From Kaistia dalseonensis (GTDB lineage: Bacteria; Pseudomonadota; Alphaproteobacteria; Rhizobiales; Kaistiaceae), in assembly GCF_030814715.1 (NCBI RefSeq), contig NZ_JAUSVO010000006.1, positions 310,001 through 374,000 on the forward strand: a stretch of 64,000 bases of DNA, read 5' to 3'. Under the pieces are notes generated by a model. The model did not search any database. It was not told the DNA's origin and saw only the letters and a program-made list of their open reading frames with translations. Shown here one piece after another: positions 47,099 through 55,483 of this stretch. Each line of letters opens with the position of its first letter. The first letter of the stretch is position 1. The position numbers and the translations under genes were made by a program.

Positions 47099-48946
47099 AT
47101 GAACACCATCCGCCTGACCATGGCGCAAGCGCTGGCGCGCTTTCTCGTCAACCAGAAGACCGTGATCGACGGCAAGACCGTGCCGATCTTCGCCGGCATC
47201 TGGGCGATCTTCGGCCATGGCAATGTCGCCGGCTTCGGTGAGGCGCTCTATCAGGTCCGCGATCAGTTGCCGACCTATCGCGCCCATAATGAACAATCGA
47301 TGGCCCACGCCGCGATCGCCTTCGGCAAGGCGAGCTTCCGCCGCCGCATGATGGCGGTGACGAGCTCGATCGGCCCCGGCGCGACCAATATGGTGACGGC
47401 CGCCGCCCTCGCCCATGTCAACCGCCTGCCCGTCCTGCTTCTACCCGGCGACGTCTTCGCCAATCGCCGCCCCGACCCAGTCTTGCAGCAGGTCGAGAGC
47501 TTCGAGGACGGCACCGTCTCGGCCAATGACTGCTTCCGTCCGGTCTCGCGCTATTTCGACCGCATCACCCGCCCCGAGCAGATCATTCCCGCGCTGCACC
47601 GCGCCATGGCCGTTCTGACCGACCCGGCCAATTGCGGCCCCGTCACGCTGTCGCTCTGCCAGGATGTGCAGGCCGAGGCCTATGACTATCCGGAGAGCTT
47701 CTTCGAGGAGCGGATCTGGACGCAGCGGCGCGCCCGCCCGGACGAGGACGAACTGGCGGCTGCGATCCACGCGCTGCGCGGCGCCAAGAAGCCACTGATC
47801 GTCGCCGGCGGCGGCGTGCTCTATTCCGGCGCCACCGACGCGCTGAAGGCCTTCGCCGAGACCCACCGCATTCCCGTCGCCGAGACGCAGGCGGGCAAAT
47901 CCTCCCTGCCGGCGGCGCATCCGCTCAATATGGGCTCGATCGGCGTCACCGGCACGTCGGCCGCCAACCAGCTTGCGGTCGAAGCCGATGTGATCCTCGC
48001 GATCGGATCGCGCCTGCAGGATTTCACCACCGGCTCCTGGGCGCTGTTCCAGAACCAGCACCAGACCGTGATCGGCCTCAACACGCAGGTCTTCGACGCG
48101 ACCAAGCACAAGGCGCTGCCGCTGGTTGCCGACGCGCTGGCGGGCCTCAAGGAAATCTCGGCCGATCTCGGCGTCTATCGCGCGCCCGAAAGCTGGGCCG
48201 AGCGCGCCGAAGCCGGGCGCACGGCCTGGTTCGTCGATGCCGACAAGGCGACCGCGGCGACCAATGCCGAGCTTCCCTCCGACGGGCAGGTGATCGGCGC
48301 CGTGCAGCGCGCGCTGACCGAGAAGGCGACGGTCGTCTGCGCCTCGGGCGGCCTGCCCGGCGAATTGCACAAGCTCTGGCAGGCGGGCGCGCCCGGCTCC
48401 TACCATCTCGACTATGGCTATTCGACCATGGGCTATGAGATCGCCGGCGGGCTCGGCGTCAAGATGGCGAAGCCCGACGAGGAGGTCGTCGTCATGCTCG
48501 GCGACGGCTCCTATCTGATGCTCAATTCCGAGATCGCCACCTCGGTCATGCTCGGCCTGCGGCTGACCATCGTCGTGCTCGACAATTCCGGCTTCGGCTG
48601 CATCAACCGGCTGCAGATGGCGACCGGCGGCGCCAACTTCAACAATCTGCTGAAGGACGCGAAGCACGAGGTTCTGCCCGCGATCGATTTCGCCGCCCAT
48701 GCCGCGAGCCTCGGCGCGATCGCCAGGAAAGTCGCCTCGATCGCCGAGCTCGAGACAGCCCTCGCCGAGGCCAAGAGCAATGACCGCACCACGGTCGTCG
48801 TCATCGACACCGACCCGCTGATCACCACCGATGCCGGCGGCGCCTGGTGGGATGTCGCCGTGCCGGAGGTCAGCGTCCGCCCGCAGGTCAACGCCGCCCG
48901 CAAGGCCTATGAGGAAGCGATCAAGGCGCAGAGGTTTGTAAACTGA
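47099..48946 (+). CDS. iolD: 3D-trihydroxycyclohexane-1,2-dione hydrolase
   Basis: The 615-residue thiamine-diphosphate enzyme shows the catalytic Glu in HNEQSMAHAAIAFG (near residue 65), the Mg/ThDP motif GDGSYLMLNSE (near 467) followed by VVLDNSGFGCINRLQ, and the middle-domain stretches VAGGGVLYSGATDALKAFAE and ILAIGSRLQDFTTGSW. IolD opens the ring of THcHDO to 5-deoxy-glucuronate. Length and motifs fit. The gap from iolC (278 bp) is filled by the palindromic repeats; a basal promoter there is not evident. Confidence 0.95.
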   Translation: MNTIRLTMAQALARFLVNQKTVIDGKTVPIFAGIWAIFGHGNVAGFGEALYQVRDQLPTYRAHNEQSMAHAAIAFGKASFRRRMMAVTSSIGPGATNMVTAAALAHVNRLPVLLLPGDVFANRRPDPVLQQVESFEDGTVSANDCFRPVSRYFDRITRPEQIIPALHRAMAVLTDPANCGPVTLSLCQDVQAEAYDYPESFFEERIWTQRRARPDEDELAAAIHALRGAKKPLIVAGGGVLYSGATDALKAFAETHRIPVAETQAGKSSLPAAHPLNMGSIGVTGTSAANQLAVEADVILAIGSRLQDFTTGSWALFQNQHQTVIGLNTQVFDATKHKALPLVADALAGLKEISADLGVYRAPESWAERAEAGRTAWFVDADKATAATNAELPSDGQVIGAVQRALTEKATVVCASGGLPGELHKLWQAGAPGSYHLDYGYSTMGYEIAGGLGVKMAKPDEEVVVMLGDGSYLMLNSEIATSVMLGLRLTIVVLDNSGFGCINRLQMATGGANFNNLLKDAKHEVLPAIDFAAHAASLGAIARKVASIAELETALAEAKSNDRTTVVVIDTDPLITTDAGGAWWDVAVPEVSVRPQVNAARKAYEEAIKAQRFVN

Positions 48947-48973
48947 ACTTGAGCGGCAATGCATCAAGATTTG

Positions 48974-49068
48974 CCGTCATCCCGGGCGAAGCGTAGCGAA
49001 GACCCGTGATCCATCCAGCCGCCATCCGGTATCGGCTGAATGGATCCCCGCTTTCGCGGGGATGACGG
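48974..49068 (+). repeat. 95-bp palindromic intergenic repeat, copy 1
   Basis: The element begins CCGTCATCCCGGGCGAAG and ends CCCCGCTTTCGCGGGGATGACGG; inner arms GATCCATCCAGCC and GGCTGAATGGATC pair. It lies between iolD and iolE. Copy 2 follows iolE in the opposite orientation. Confidence 0.8.
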
Positions 49069-49111
49069 AACTCTACTTGAGAGAAACCCCTATTCGGCGA
49101 GGAAGCCACAC

Positions 49112-49996
49112 ATGATCCGCATCGGCGCCAACCCGATCTGCTGGTCCAATGACGACATGCAGGAGATCGGCGGCGACATTCCGCTCGAGCAATGCCTGGC
49201 CGAAGCCAAGGCGATCGGCATTGAGGGCATGGAGCTCGGCAACAAGTTTCCGCGCACGCCCGCCGCGCTGAAGCCGATCCTCGACGCCTTCAAGCTCGAC
49301 CTCGTCTCGGGCTGGTATTCGACCTTTCTGATCGAGCGCAACCCGGAGACGGAGTTCGAGGCGGCGCGGCCGCATGTCGAACTCCTGAAGGCGCTCGGCG
49401 CCAAGGTGCTGATCGCGGCCGAATGCACGCGCACCATCCACGGCACGCAATCCGCCCCGCTCTCGACCCGGCCCGTGATGACCGACGCCGAATGGGACCG
49501 CTTCAATGCCGGGCTGACGCGCTTCGCCGAAATGCTGGCGGAAGAAGGGCTGACGCTGGTCTACCACCACCATATGGGCACCGTGGTGCAGACCGAGGCC
49601 GAGATCGACCGCATGATGGCAGGCACCGGCCCGGCCGTGCACCTGCTGCTCGATACCGGCCATATCACCTGGGCCGGCGGCGATCCCGTCGCGCTCGCGC
49701 GGCGCTATTCTGACCGCATCGCCCATGTCCACACCAAGGATGTCCGCCCGGCGATCGCCCGGCAGGCGATCGAGGAGGATTGGTCGTTCCTGAACAGCGT
49801 GCTCGCCGGCGTCTACACAGTGCCCGGCGATGGCGCGATCGACTATGTCGCCGTGTTCCGGGAAATCCCGGACTATTCCGGCTGGATCGTGATCGAGGCC
49901 GAGCAGGACCCGGTCAAGGCCCCGCCGCTCCAATATGTGCAGATGGGTTTCGACAATCTGAACCGGTTCATCGATGAGGCCGGGTTGAAGCGGTAG
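49112..49996 (+). CDS. iolE: 2-keto-myo-inositol dehydratase
   Basis: The 294-residue xylose-isomerase-like barrel starts MIRIGANPICWSNDDMQEIG, a hallmark of IolE, and has GIEGMELGNKFPR, LIAAECTRTIHG, LVYHHHMGTVVQTEAEIDRMM, HLLLDTGHITWAGGDP and HVHTKDVRP with metal-binding residues, plus WIVIEAEQDP. IolE removes water from 2-keto-myo-inositol to yield the diketone used by IolD. Start ATG 49112 has GAGGAAG about seven bases ahead; the longer open frame starts inside the repeat. Confidence 0.95.
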   Translation: MIRIGANPICWSNDDMQEIGGDIPLEQCLAEAKAIGIEGMELGNKFPRTPAALKPILDAFKLDLVSGWYSTFLIERNPETEFEAARPHVELLKALGAKVLIAAECTRTIHGTQSAPLSTRPVMTDAEWDRFNAGLTRFAEMLAEEGLTLVYHHHMGTVVQTEAEIDRMMAGTGPAVHLLLDTGHITWAGGDPVALARRYSDRIAHVHTKDVRPAIARQAIEEDWSFLNSVLAGVYTVPGDGAIDYVAVFREIPDYSGWIVIEAEQDPVKAPPLQYVQMGFDNLNRFIDEAGLKR

Positions 49997-50027
49997 ACGG
50001 ATGGACGCGCATCCGTCCTCCGAGGTT

Positions 50028-50111
50028 CCGTCATCCCCGCGAAAGCGGGGACCCATTCAGCCGCCAGCGCCTCAGGCTGAATGGATCCCGGGTCTTTGCC
50101 CGGGATGACGG
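50028..50111 (-). repeat. 84-bp palindromic intergenic repeat, copy 2
   Basis: The complement reads CCGTCATCCCGGGCAAAGAC to GCGGGGATGACGG and has GGATCCATTCAGCC and GGCTGAATGG arms, matching copy 1 at 48974-49068 in the other orientation. It lies between iolE and iolB. Confidence 0.8.
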
Positions 50112-50145
50112 CAAAGGGCGCAAAGCACGAGCAGGAGCCCCCACT

Positions 50146-50943
50146 ATGTCCCATCTCCTCGTCAAACCGTCCGGCGACCATGGCCGGGTCGTCCATGTGA
50201 CGCCTGAGTCCGCCGGCTGGACCTATGTCGGCTTCGATCTGAACAAGCTCCATGCCGGCGAGACCGTCGAGGGCAATACGGGCGACCGCGAGGTCTGCCT
50301 CGTGCTCGTCTCGGGCAAGGCGCGCGTCATCGTCGACGATGTCGATTTCGGCACGATCGGCGAGCGCATGTCGCCCTTCGACGGCAAGCCGCATTCCGTC
50401 TATGTGCCGGCCGAAAGCGACTGGACCGTCACGGCCACGACCGAACTGACGCTCGCGGTCTGCTCGGCGCCGAGTCTTGGCGGCAACCTGCCGCCGCGCC
50501 TGATCAGCCCCGACCATGTCAGCCAGGAAGTGCGCGGCAAGGGCTCGAACACGCGCTATGTGACCAACATCCTGCCGGAGAACGAGCCGGCGGATTCGCT
50601 CCTCGTCGTCGAGGTGATCACGCCCGGCGGCAACACGTCGAGCTATCCCCCGCACAAGCACGACCAGGACGATCTCCCGCGCGAATCCCTGCTGGAAGAG
50701 ACCTATTATCACCGCTTGAACCCGCCGCAGGGCTTCGCCTTCCAGCGCGTCTACACCGACGACCGCGCGCTCGACGAGGCGATGGCGGTGGAGGACGGCG
50801 ACACGGTGCTGGTGCCGAAGGGCTACCACCCCTGCGCCACCATCCACGGCTACGACCTCTATTATTTGAACGTCATGGCCGGCCCGAAGCGGACCTGGAA
50901 ATTCCACAACGCGAAGGAGCATGAGTGGTTGTTGAAGGGGTGA
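50146..50943 (+). CDS. iolB: 5-deoxy-glucuronate isomerase
   Basis: The 265-residue cupin has the IolB features: VTPESAGWTYVGFDLNKLHAGE, RMSPFDGKPHSVYVPAESDW, EVITPGGNTSSYPPHKHDQDDLPRESLLEETYYHRLNPPQGFAFQRVYTDD (metal His residues in PHKHD) and GYHPCATIHGYDLYYLNVMAGPKRTWKFHNAKEH. It isomerises 5-deoxyglucuronate to 5-dehydro-2-deoxygluconate for IolC. The last gene of the inositol block; the ribosome site (GAGCAGGAGC) precedes ATG 50146. Confidence 0.95.
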   Translation: MSHLLVKPSGDHGRVVHVTPESAGWTYVGFDLNKLHAGETVEGNTGDREVCLVLVSGKARVIVDDVDFGTIGERMSPFDGKPHSVYVPAESDWTVTATTELTLAVCSAPSLGGNLPPRLISPDHVSQEVRGKGSNTRYVTNILPENEPADSLLVVEVITPGGNTSSYPPHKHDQDDLPRESLLEETYYHRLNPPQGFAFQRVYTDDRALDEAMAVEDGDTVLVPKGYHPCATIHGYDLYYLNVMAGPKRTWKFHNAKEHEWLLKG

Positions 50944-50956
50944 GCCATGGGGCGGA

Positions 50957-51460
50957 TCAATCCGCCTTGCCGGGCTTGCCGTTGGCAGCCCCCGTGAGCA
51001 GGCCCAGTATCACCATGACGAACAGGCAGATCGCGACAGCGATGATGGCCACCAGAACATAGCCGAGCCCGCAAGCCACACCGACGGCGCCGGCGAGCCA
51101 CATGGCGGCGCCGGTGGTGAGCCCTTTCACCTCGCCGCGGCTCTGGATGATGGCGCCGGCAGCCAGGAAGGCCACGCCGGCGGTCACCGCCTCGATGATA
51201 CGCACCGGGTCCACCGTCACATGCTCCATGCCGAGCGCCGGTGAATTGAGAATCTCGAGCATGACGATCGTGAAGACCGCCGCCGCGAGCGCCGTCAGGC
51301 TGTGGGTGCGCAGCCCGGCGGGCCGGGATTTCCATTCCCGCTCGATCCCGATCACCGCGCCGAGCCCTGTGGCCATGAGCAGACGGAGCAGAAGGGCGGG
51401 AAGCGGCATATGCGTCGCCAGATACGACCCTTCGAGCCATTCACCCATCATGACACCCAT
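50957..51460 (-). CDS. MgtC/SapB-family membrane protein
   Basis: The 167-residue protein has about five spans and the MgtC signature: LLRLLMATGLGAVIGIEREWKSRPAGLRTHSLTALAAAVFTIV, then VTAGVAFLAAGAIIQSRGEVKGLTTGAAMWLAGAVGVACGLGY. Only the hydrophobic MgtC core is present, without the C-terminal ACT-like domain of virulence-type MgtC. It acts at the inner membrane, possibly on Mg homeostasis or F-ATPase. Starts at 51460, 51451 and 51448 are possible; none has a clear ribosome site. Convergent with iolB. Confidence 0.85.
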   Translation of the reverse strand: MGVMMGEWLEGSYLATHMPLPALLLRLLMATGLGAVIGIEREWKSRPAGLRTHSLTALAAAVFTIVMLEILNSPALGMEHVTVDPVRIIEAVTAGVAFLAAGAIIQSRGEVKGLTTGAAMWLAGAVGVACGLGYVLVAIIAVAICLFVMVILGLLTGAANGKPGKAD

Positions 51461-51927
51461 TTCGAACGACGGAATTGTCGCGCGCTGACAGCCGCCTACC
51501 GACTGTCGCGCAACGACAACGCCGAAGCCCGAAACCGGTTTCCTCCGCCACGAGGGCCGATGGCGACGGCGCGGCGCTGATGCCGGGCCGCCTCGGGCAG
51601 GCCATGATAGGCGGATCAATCTCGACGGCGGTGATGGTGGGGCCGGAGGAATTCGAATGGTGGTGTCGCTATGGTTTCTCATAGCTCTCCGCTCGGATAC
51701 CCCCGAGAAGTACCCCACAATGCTGCGAGCGTTTTCTGCTGTTTTCGTCAGGATTTTCGAAATTTCAGAGCATCGGCGGCGAAAGGCAAGCGAGCATTAG
51801 GCGGCTGCGGGACCTTGATGCGAACGACGGGTTAGGGTGGCAGGGGGGCTGGCAGCTTCGGGCTTGGGGACTCATGAGCGCCAACATATAAAGGGCGTGC
51901 TGCATGGGAGCCTTATGAGTAAAAGCT
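51461..51927. other. 467-bp intergenic stretch with tRNA-3'-end-like fragment
   Basis: No gene is recognised. At 51635-51657 the minus strand reads as a tRNA 3' end: TTCGAAT, then TCCTC, CGGCCCC, A and CCA, i.e. T-loop, T-stem, acceptor strand, discriminator and CCA, but the preceding bases do not pair and no tRNA body follows. Such fragments arise when an element integrates into a tRNA gene. From about 51700 the sequence becomes less G+C-rich. Confidence 0.35.
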
Positions 51928-52896
51928 ATGATCGATGCCAGGGCTGTATGTGACCAGTATATGCAATCCCGCTATCTGCGTGAAGCGTCTGATGAATCCC
52001 CTCAGCAGCGGCTAGCCGTCATTGCGAACAATCTCTGGTCAACTCGCCGCGACGGAGAGGTTACGCAGCCTCGCAGCCTCGACCGTCGGCGTGAAATGCT
52101 CGAGCTATACACTCATGTGCTTCGCGAACAGATGGAGCGGTCCAAGTCGGTCGAACTTGTCATTGATGAAGCCGCTATACGACATAGCGCTTCGAGCAGT
52201 TATGTCCAACGTCAAACGGTTCGCCCGATCACCTTTGCACCGGACTGCTACGCCAAGTTCGGGCAGAAGGAGCACATTTTGTCCGCTCTAGCCGGGAAGC
52301 TCTTCATCCAGCCTGCCGCCAATTATAACGACTCGTCCCTCAACGCCGCGCAGTTGGACAATGAACTTCTGCATCACGTTAGCACCCCCAACGAGCGGCT
52401 GATTGCACGTCTCTACGGTCTCGATGGGAATGGCAATGAAGTCGAGATTGAGCCGCATTGGAGCGAACTGTTCCGCTACATGAACGTCCCGAACTTCTAT
52501 GTCTGGTGCTGTGGCCTCGGCTATGATGCGCGGCTGTTCAGCGATTTTAAGGCAGATGCGGCACTTGTGGTGAAAGACAAAACAGCATTTGAAGAGCGCT
52601 TAGTCCGAGCTATGGAAACAATTCTGCCGGACGCCGAGATCAGGCATGGTACAATCAGTTATTACGACCCCTACACGACTCGTCATGATCAGCTCATTCC
52701 CGCATTTAGTAAGAACATTATATACCTTTACCAGAACGAATACCGATTCATTTGGCAGCTCCACGAGGAACGAGAGCTAAAGCCTTTTTTAATTGATCTA
52801 GGGTCACTAGACGACATTGCTGAAGTGGTCGAACTAGCAAGCGAATCGCCCTTTATCGGCGAAGGTATGTCGCAACGCGTCTGCTTCTGGCATTAG
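51928..52896 (+). CDS. hypothetical protein, DUF2971-like pattern
   Basis: The 322-residue protein is not clearly assigned. The N-terminus is helical and charged; the C-terminal half has FSDFKADAALVVKDKTAFEERL, a beta-rich ISYYDPYTTRHDQ and KNIIYLYQNEYRFIWQL, resembling DUF2971-type proteins found near defence genes. No membrane span or signal. Codon choice is visibly more A/T-ended than in the flanking iol and ABC genes, consistent with horizontal arrival. The start (ATG 51928) has no strong ribosome site. Confidence 0.6.
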   Translation: MIDARAVCDQYMQSRYLREASDESPQQRLAVIANNLWSTRRDGEVTQPRSLDRRREMLELYTHVLREQMERSKSVELVIDEAAIRHSASSSYVQRQTVRPITFAPDCYAKFGQKEHILSALAGKLFIQPAANYNDSSLNAAQLDNELLHHVSTPNERLIARLYGLDGNGNEVEIEPHWSELFRYMNVPNFYVWCCGLGYDARLFSDFKADAALVVKDKTAFEERLVRAMETILPDAEIRHGTISYYDPYTTRHDQLIPAFSKNIIYLYQNEYRFIWQLHEERELKPFLIDLGSLDDIAEVVELASESPFIGEGMSQRVCFWH

Positions 52897-53965
52897 CAGC
52901 GAATGTGGGTCCGTTTACAGGACCTGAACCGGCGACTGCAGTTACCCCCGATAGCGATCAGTTTCACAATCAGCAGTTCACGAACCATTCAATTTCAATG
53001 GCTTAAATTGATCTCGCTCCGAAGCGATCCGTTTTGCGGCGAGGGAACGGGTATCTTGGCACGACGGGGTTGGGGGAATTCGTCTCCACCCCTCCCACAA
53101 TGCCTCAAAACATGGCCCCGCGCCATGTTAAGTCTTTGATTTCATTAAAAATGGTGGTGGACGCAGCCCGCCGGAAACCAGTCTCTGCCTGCATTCCCTG
53201 TTCTGCGCTGAAACCACTGAGAGCGCTTTCCTCCCGACCTCGGACCATTCATCCCTTGGAAAGCGACGTTATTTCCGTGGGTTATCCGAAACTCGCTGTT
53301 GAAACGAAGGGCCGATTTTCCGATTCTGGAGCCGTGTTTGCGGTGGCTATCAGGGAAAGTCGGCTGTCGTCTGGCGGGATTGCATTGTCGTCAGCCGGGA
53401 TTGGACTGCACGTTTGCGGGATCCGCTTGCGGCAACGCGGGATCGCTTTGCCGAATGGCGGTTCGACACTGTCGCTATGCGGCACCACCCTGCCGCTAAG
53501 CGAGATGCGATTGCCGCTTTGCGGAATCCAATTGTCGAATTCGGAAGTGGCCTGGCAGCGGCGGATCCAATGCCACAAACAAGCGCCGCCCAAGACGGTG
53601 GGCAACTCTAACCACAAGGGCGCTCGACAACGTCGACATGAATTCCGGGAAATCTGGCAAGGCGTAGGGACTGAAGCCATCGCCGCAAACGAACAGCGAA
53701 ACAGCAGCCTCGTTTGGGGCGAATGCCAAGGCTCAGGTGCCAACCCTATTGCGTCATGGTCGACGCGGACAATCAGGTGTGAACAAACGCCCAAGCAGGC
53801 CCCCACACCGGATGGCTTCAACAGATTGAGAATAGTCAGAAATTCTATTTCTACCGGGGGATCGATCGGCGCCGATCAAGACCCTGGTTCCCTTCACAAT
53901 ATATAATGACAATCAGAGAGTTAGGTCGATTTGAGTCGAGCCCCCGAATCCACGCCTATTCACAG
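52897..53965. other. 1-kb region without a recognised gene, holds tandem repeats
   Basis: Open frames cover this region on both strands (53034-53906 plus, 53282-53821 minus), but neither resembles a known family; both owe their middle to the 21-bp tandem array at 53375-53542. Near 53065 a stretch GGGGTTGGGGGAATTCG loosely resembles the tRNA-like fragment at 51635. The whole appears less G+C-rich than its surroundings. I regard it as the far side of a mobile or decayed insertion. Confidence 0.4.
53375..53542. repeat. degenerate 21-bp tandem repeat, eight units
   Basis: Eight consecutive 21-bp units begin with CGGGAT or a close variant (CGGGATTG, CGGGATTG, CGGGATCC, CGGGATCG, CGGTTCGA, CGGCACCA, CGAGATGC, CGGAATCC) and most share TTGCCG or TTGTCG in the middle. 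Because 21 is divisible by three, the array keeps reading frames open and yields seven-residue repeats on both strands: xxGIxLx on the plus strand and xxIPxxx on the minus strand. Strand and function are undetermined. Confidence 0.75.
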
Positions 53966-54589
53966 TCATGTCCGGAGGAAATACGTGGCAGGCCGGCTTT
54001 GTGTCAGCACGAGATCGACATTGGGCATGTCGTTGCCGTCCATCTTCACGGCCATCTCCGCCTCGTTCAGCCGGTAATGCGTCCATCGCTCGAAAAGGCG
54101 CTGGCGCAGGACTTCGCGGTCCGCCGTGATCATGATTGTCGTGTCGAAGGCGAGGCTTCGCCACGGTTCGCGGTCGAGCAGCAGGTAGTTGCCCTCAACG
54201 ATCAGCAACCGCACGGAGCGCGGGATGATCCGGGCGCCAGCGCGCGCAATCTCGATGTCGCGGTCGAAGACCGGCACCGCGATCTCATCCTCGTCATCGG
54301 CGCGCAAGCGCCGCAACATATGTTCGAAGCCCGCCACATCGAAGGTTTCGGGCGCGCCCTTGCGCGGGCGCAGGCCGCGCGGAACGAGGACAAGGTCGTC
54401 GAAATGATAGCCGTCCATCGACAGCACGGCGGCGGCGCCGGGATGGACAGCGTTGAGGCGATCCTCGAGCTGCGCGGAGAGCGTCGATTTGCCGGCACCG
54501 GGCGGACCGGCCAGGGCCACCATGTGCCGGGCGGCTCCGATCTTCGTCGTCAGAAGTGTCGTGAGTTCGTCGATCGAAAGGGGTTGCAT
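53966..54589 (-). CDS. P-loop sugar/nucleoside kinase, uridine-kinase-like
   Basis: The 207-residue protein has Walker A GPPGAGKST (residues 28-36), a substrate loop LSMDGYHFDDLVLVPRGLRPRKGAPETFD, and LLIVEGNYLLLDREPWRSLAFDTTIMITADREVLRQRLFERW. The pattern is that of the uridine-kinase/pantothenate-kinase-like family, to which the fructose kinase FrcK of Sinorhizobium and other sugar kinases belong. It would phosphorylate the sugar or nucleoside imported by the ABC system upstream. It is the last gene of that minus-strand run. Confidence 0.8.
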   Translation of the reverse strand: MQPLSIDELTTLLTTKIGAARHMVALAGPPGAGKSTLSAQLEDRLNAVHPGAAAVLSMDGYHFDDLVLVPRGLRPRKGAPETFDVAGFEHMLRRLRADDEDEIAVPVFDRDIEIARAGARIIPRSVRLLIVEGNYLLLDREPWRSLAFDTTIMITADREVLRQRLFERWTHYRLNEAEMAVKMDGNDMPNVDLVLTQSRPATYFLRT

Positions 54590-54622
54590 GGCGTGACCGT
54601 CTATCGCTGAACTAGCACCTGT

Positions 54623-55387
54623 CTACTCTTCCCGAGCCAACCAGCGGATCATATTGGCCATCAGCCGGTCATAGCTTTCCCAATCGAGGAAGTCCTTCGA
54701 GAGCCAATGAGGTCCGATATCGGTCGCCCATGCGAGCGTACGGCCGGCACCATACAAGCGCACGGCAAGGAGGGGGAGGACGGCGCCGCGATACGGGACC
54801 TGAACGAGAATCGTGGCGTCGGACGGCGCGCGGGCCAAGGTTCGGTTGATTCCGAGAATATAGGGGATGGGCACGTTGATGCCGTCCAATATCGGATGGC
54901 CGGGCTGCACAACCGCGGGGTCGAGACCTTCCGGCGCCTCGACGCCATCGGGTCCTGGCAGGCACTCGACAGGCAGACAGTCCTCGACCGCCGTGCCATG
55001 GAACAGAGCCATGCCGTCCATGCCCTGGAAGCTCGTATAGCCGCCGGCCATCATCAGCGCGCCGCCGCTCTCGACCCATTGCCGCAGCAGTTCGAGCCGG
55101 TTGACGGACCGCCGGCCCGCGCGCGTCTGCTTCGTATAGAGAAGCGACAGCATGCCGACATCGGAAAGCACGACACAGGAAAAGGCAGAAAGAGCCTCGA
55201 GACTGGTCGGAAACTCACTTTCGCAGCGCTCGCCCCCGATCTGCGTCACCTCGATCCCGCAAGCTGCCATCGCGGCGAGATAGCGTTCCGCGCCGTTCGT
55301 ATAGCGGGAGGAGGCTCCGACCTCATAACCCTTGGAGGCGAACGACGTGATATGGAAAGTTTCGCCGGCCAGCAGGACGGGTTTCAT
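54623..55387 (-). CDS. class I glutamine-amidotransferase-like protein (PF07090)
   Basis: The 254-residue protein matches the DUF1355/PF07090 family: LAGETFHITSFASKGYEVG, FSCVVLSDVGMLSLL, NRLELLRQWVESGGALMMAGGYTSFQGMDGMALFHGT, CLPGPDGVEAPEGL, HPILDGI, YILGINRTLA and AWATDIGPHWLSKDF. The fold is that of a glutamine amidotransferase, but there is no evident nucleophilic Cys elbow, so enzyme activity is doubtful. The gene lies with the ABC importer and a kinase. Function unknown; perhaps a sugar-processing or regulatory protein. Start ATG 55387. Confidence 0.8.
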   Translation of the reverse strand: MKPVLLAGETFHITSFASKGYEVGASSRYTNGAERYLAAMAACGIEVTQIGGERCESEFPTSLEALSAFSCVVLSDVGMLSLLYTKQTRAGRRSVNRLELLRQWVESGGALMMAGGYTSFQGMDGMALFHGTAVEDCLPVECLPGPDGVEAPEGLDPAVVQPGHPILDGINVPIPYILGINRTLARAPSDATILVQVPYRGAVLPLLAVRLYGAGRTLAWATDIGPHWLSKDFLDWESYDRLMANMIRWLAREE

Positions 55388-55431
55388 CGGTCAATCCTCG
55401 GTGAGGGCGAAGTGGGAGCCAAAAGCCGAAG

Positions 55432-55459
55432 GGCGCCGCCTCCCGAGAGCGGCGGCGCC
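55432..55459 (-). terminator. strong hairpin after the binding-protein gene
   Basis: GGCGCCGCC and GGCGGCGCC form a nine-bp stem with a ten-base loop, 25 bp after the stop of the binding-protein gene. On the minus strand it is followed by CTTCGGCTTTT. It could end most transcripts, giving high binding-protein mRNA and less of the downstream genes. Confidence 0.55.
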
Positions 55460-55483
55460 ATCTGTCTCTTGATCGTCAAAAGA

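Noticed and set aside
48974-50111. Insertion sequence around iolE
   Set aside because: The flanking inverted elements have no transposase between them; iolE is a normal pathway gene in its expected place.
51635-51657. Intact tRNA gene
   Set aside because: Only the T-loop and acceptor end are tRNA-like; the T-stem does not pair and no D or anticodon arm is present.
53375-53542. CRISPR array
   Set aside because: Units of 21 bp are adjacent without spacers, are degenerate, and no cas genes occur in the window.
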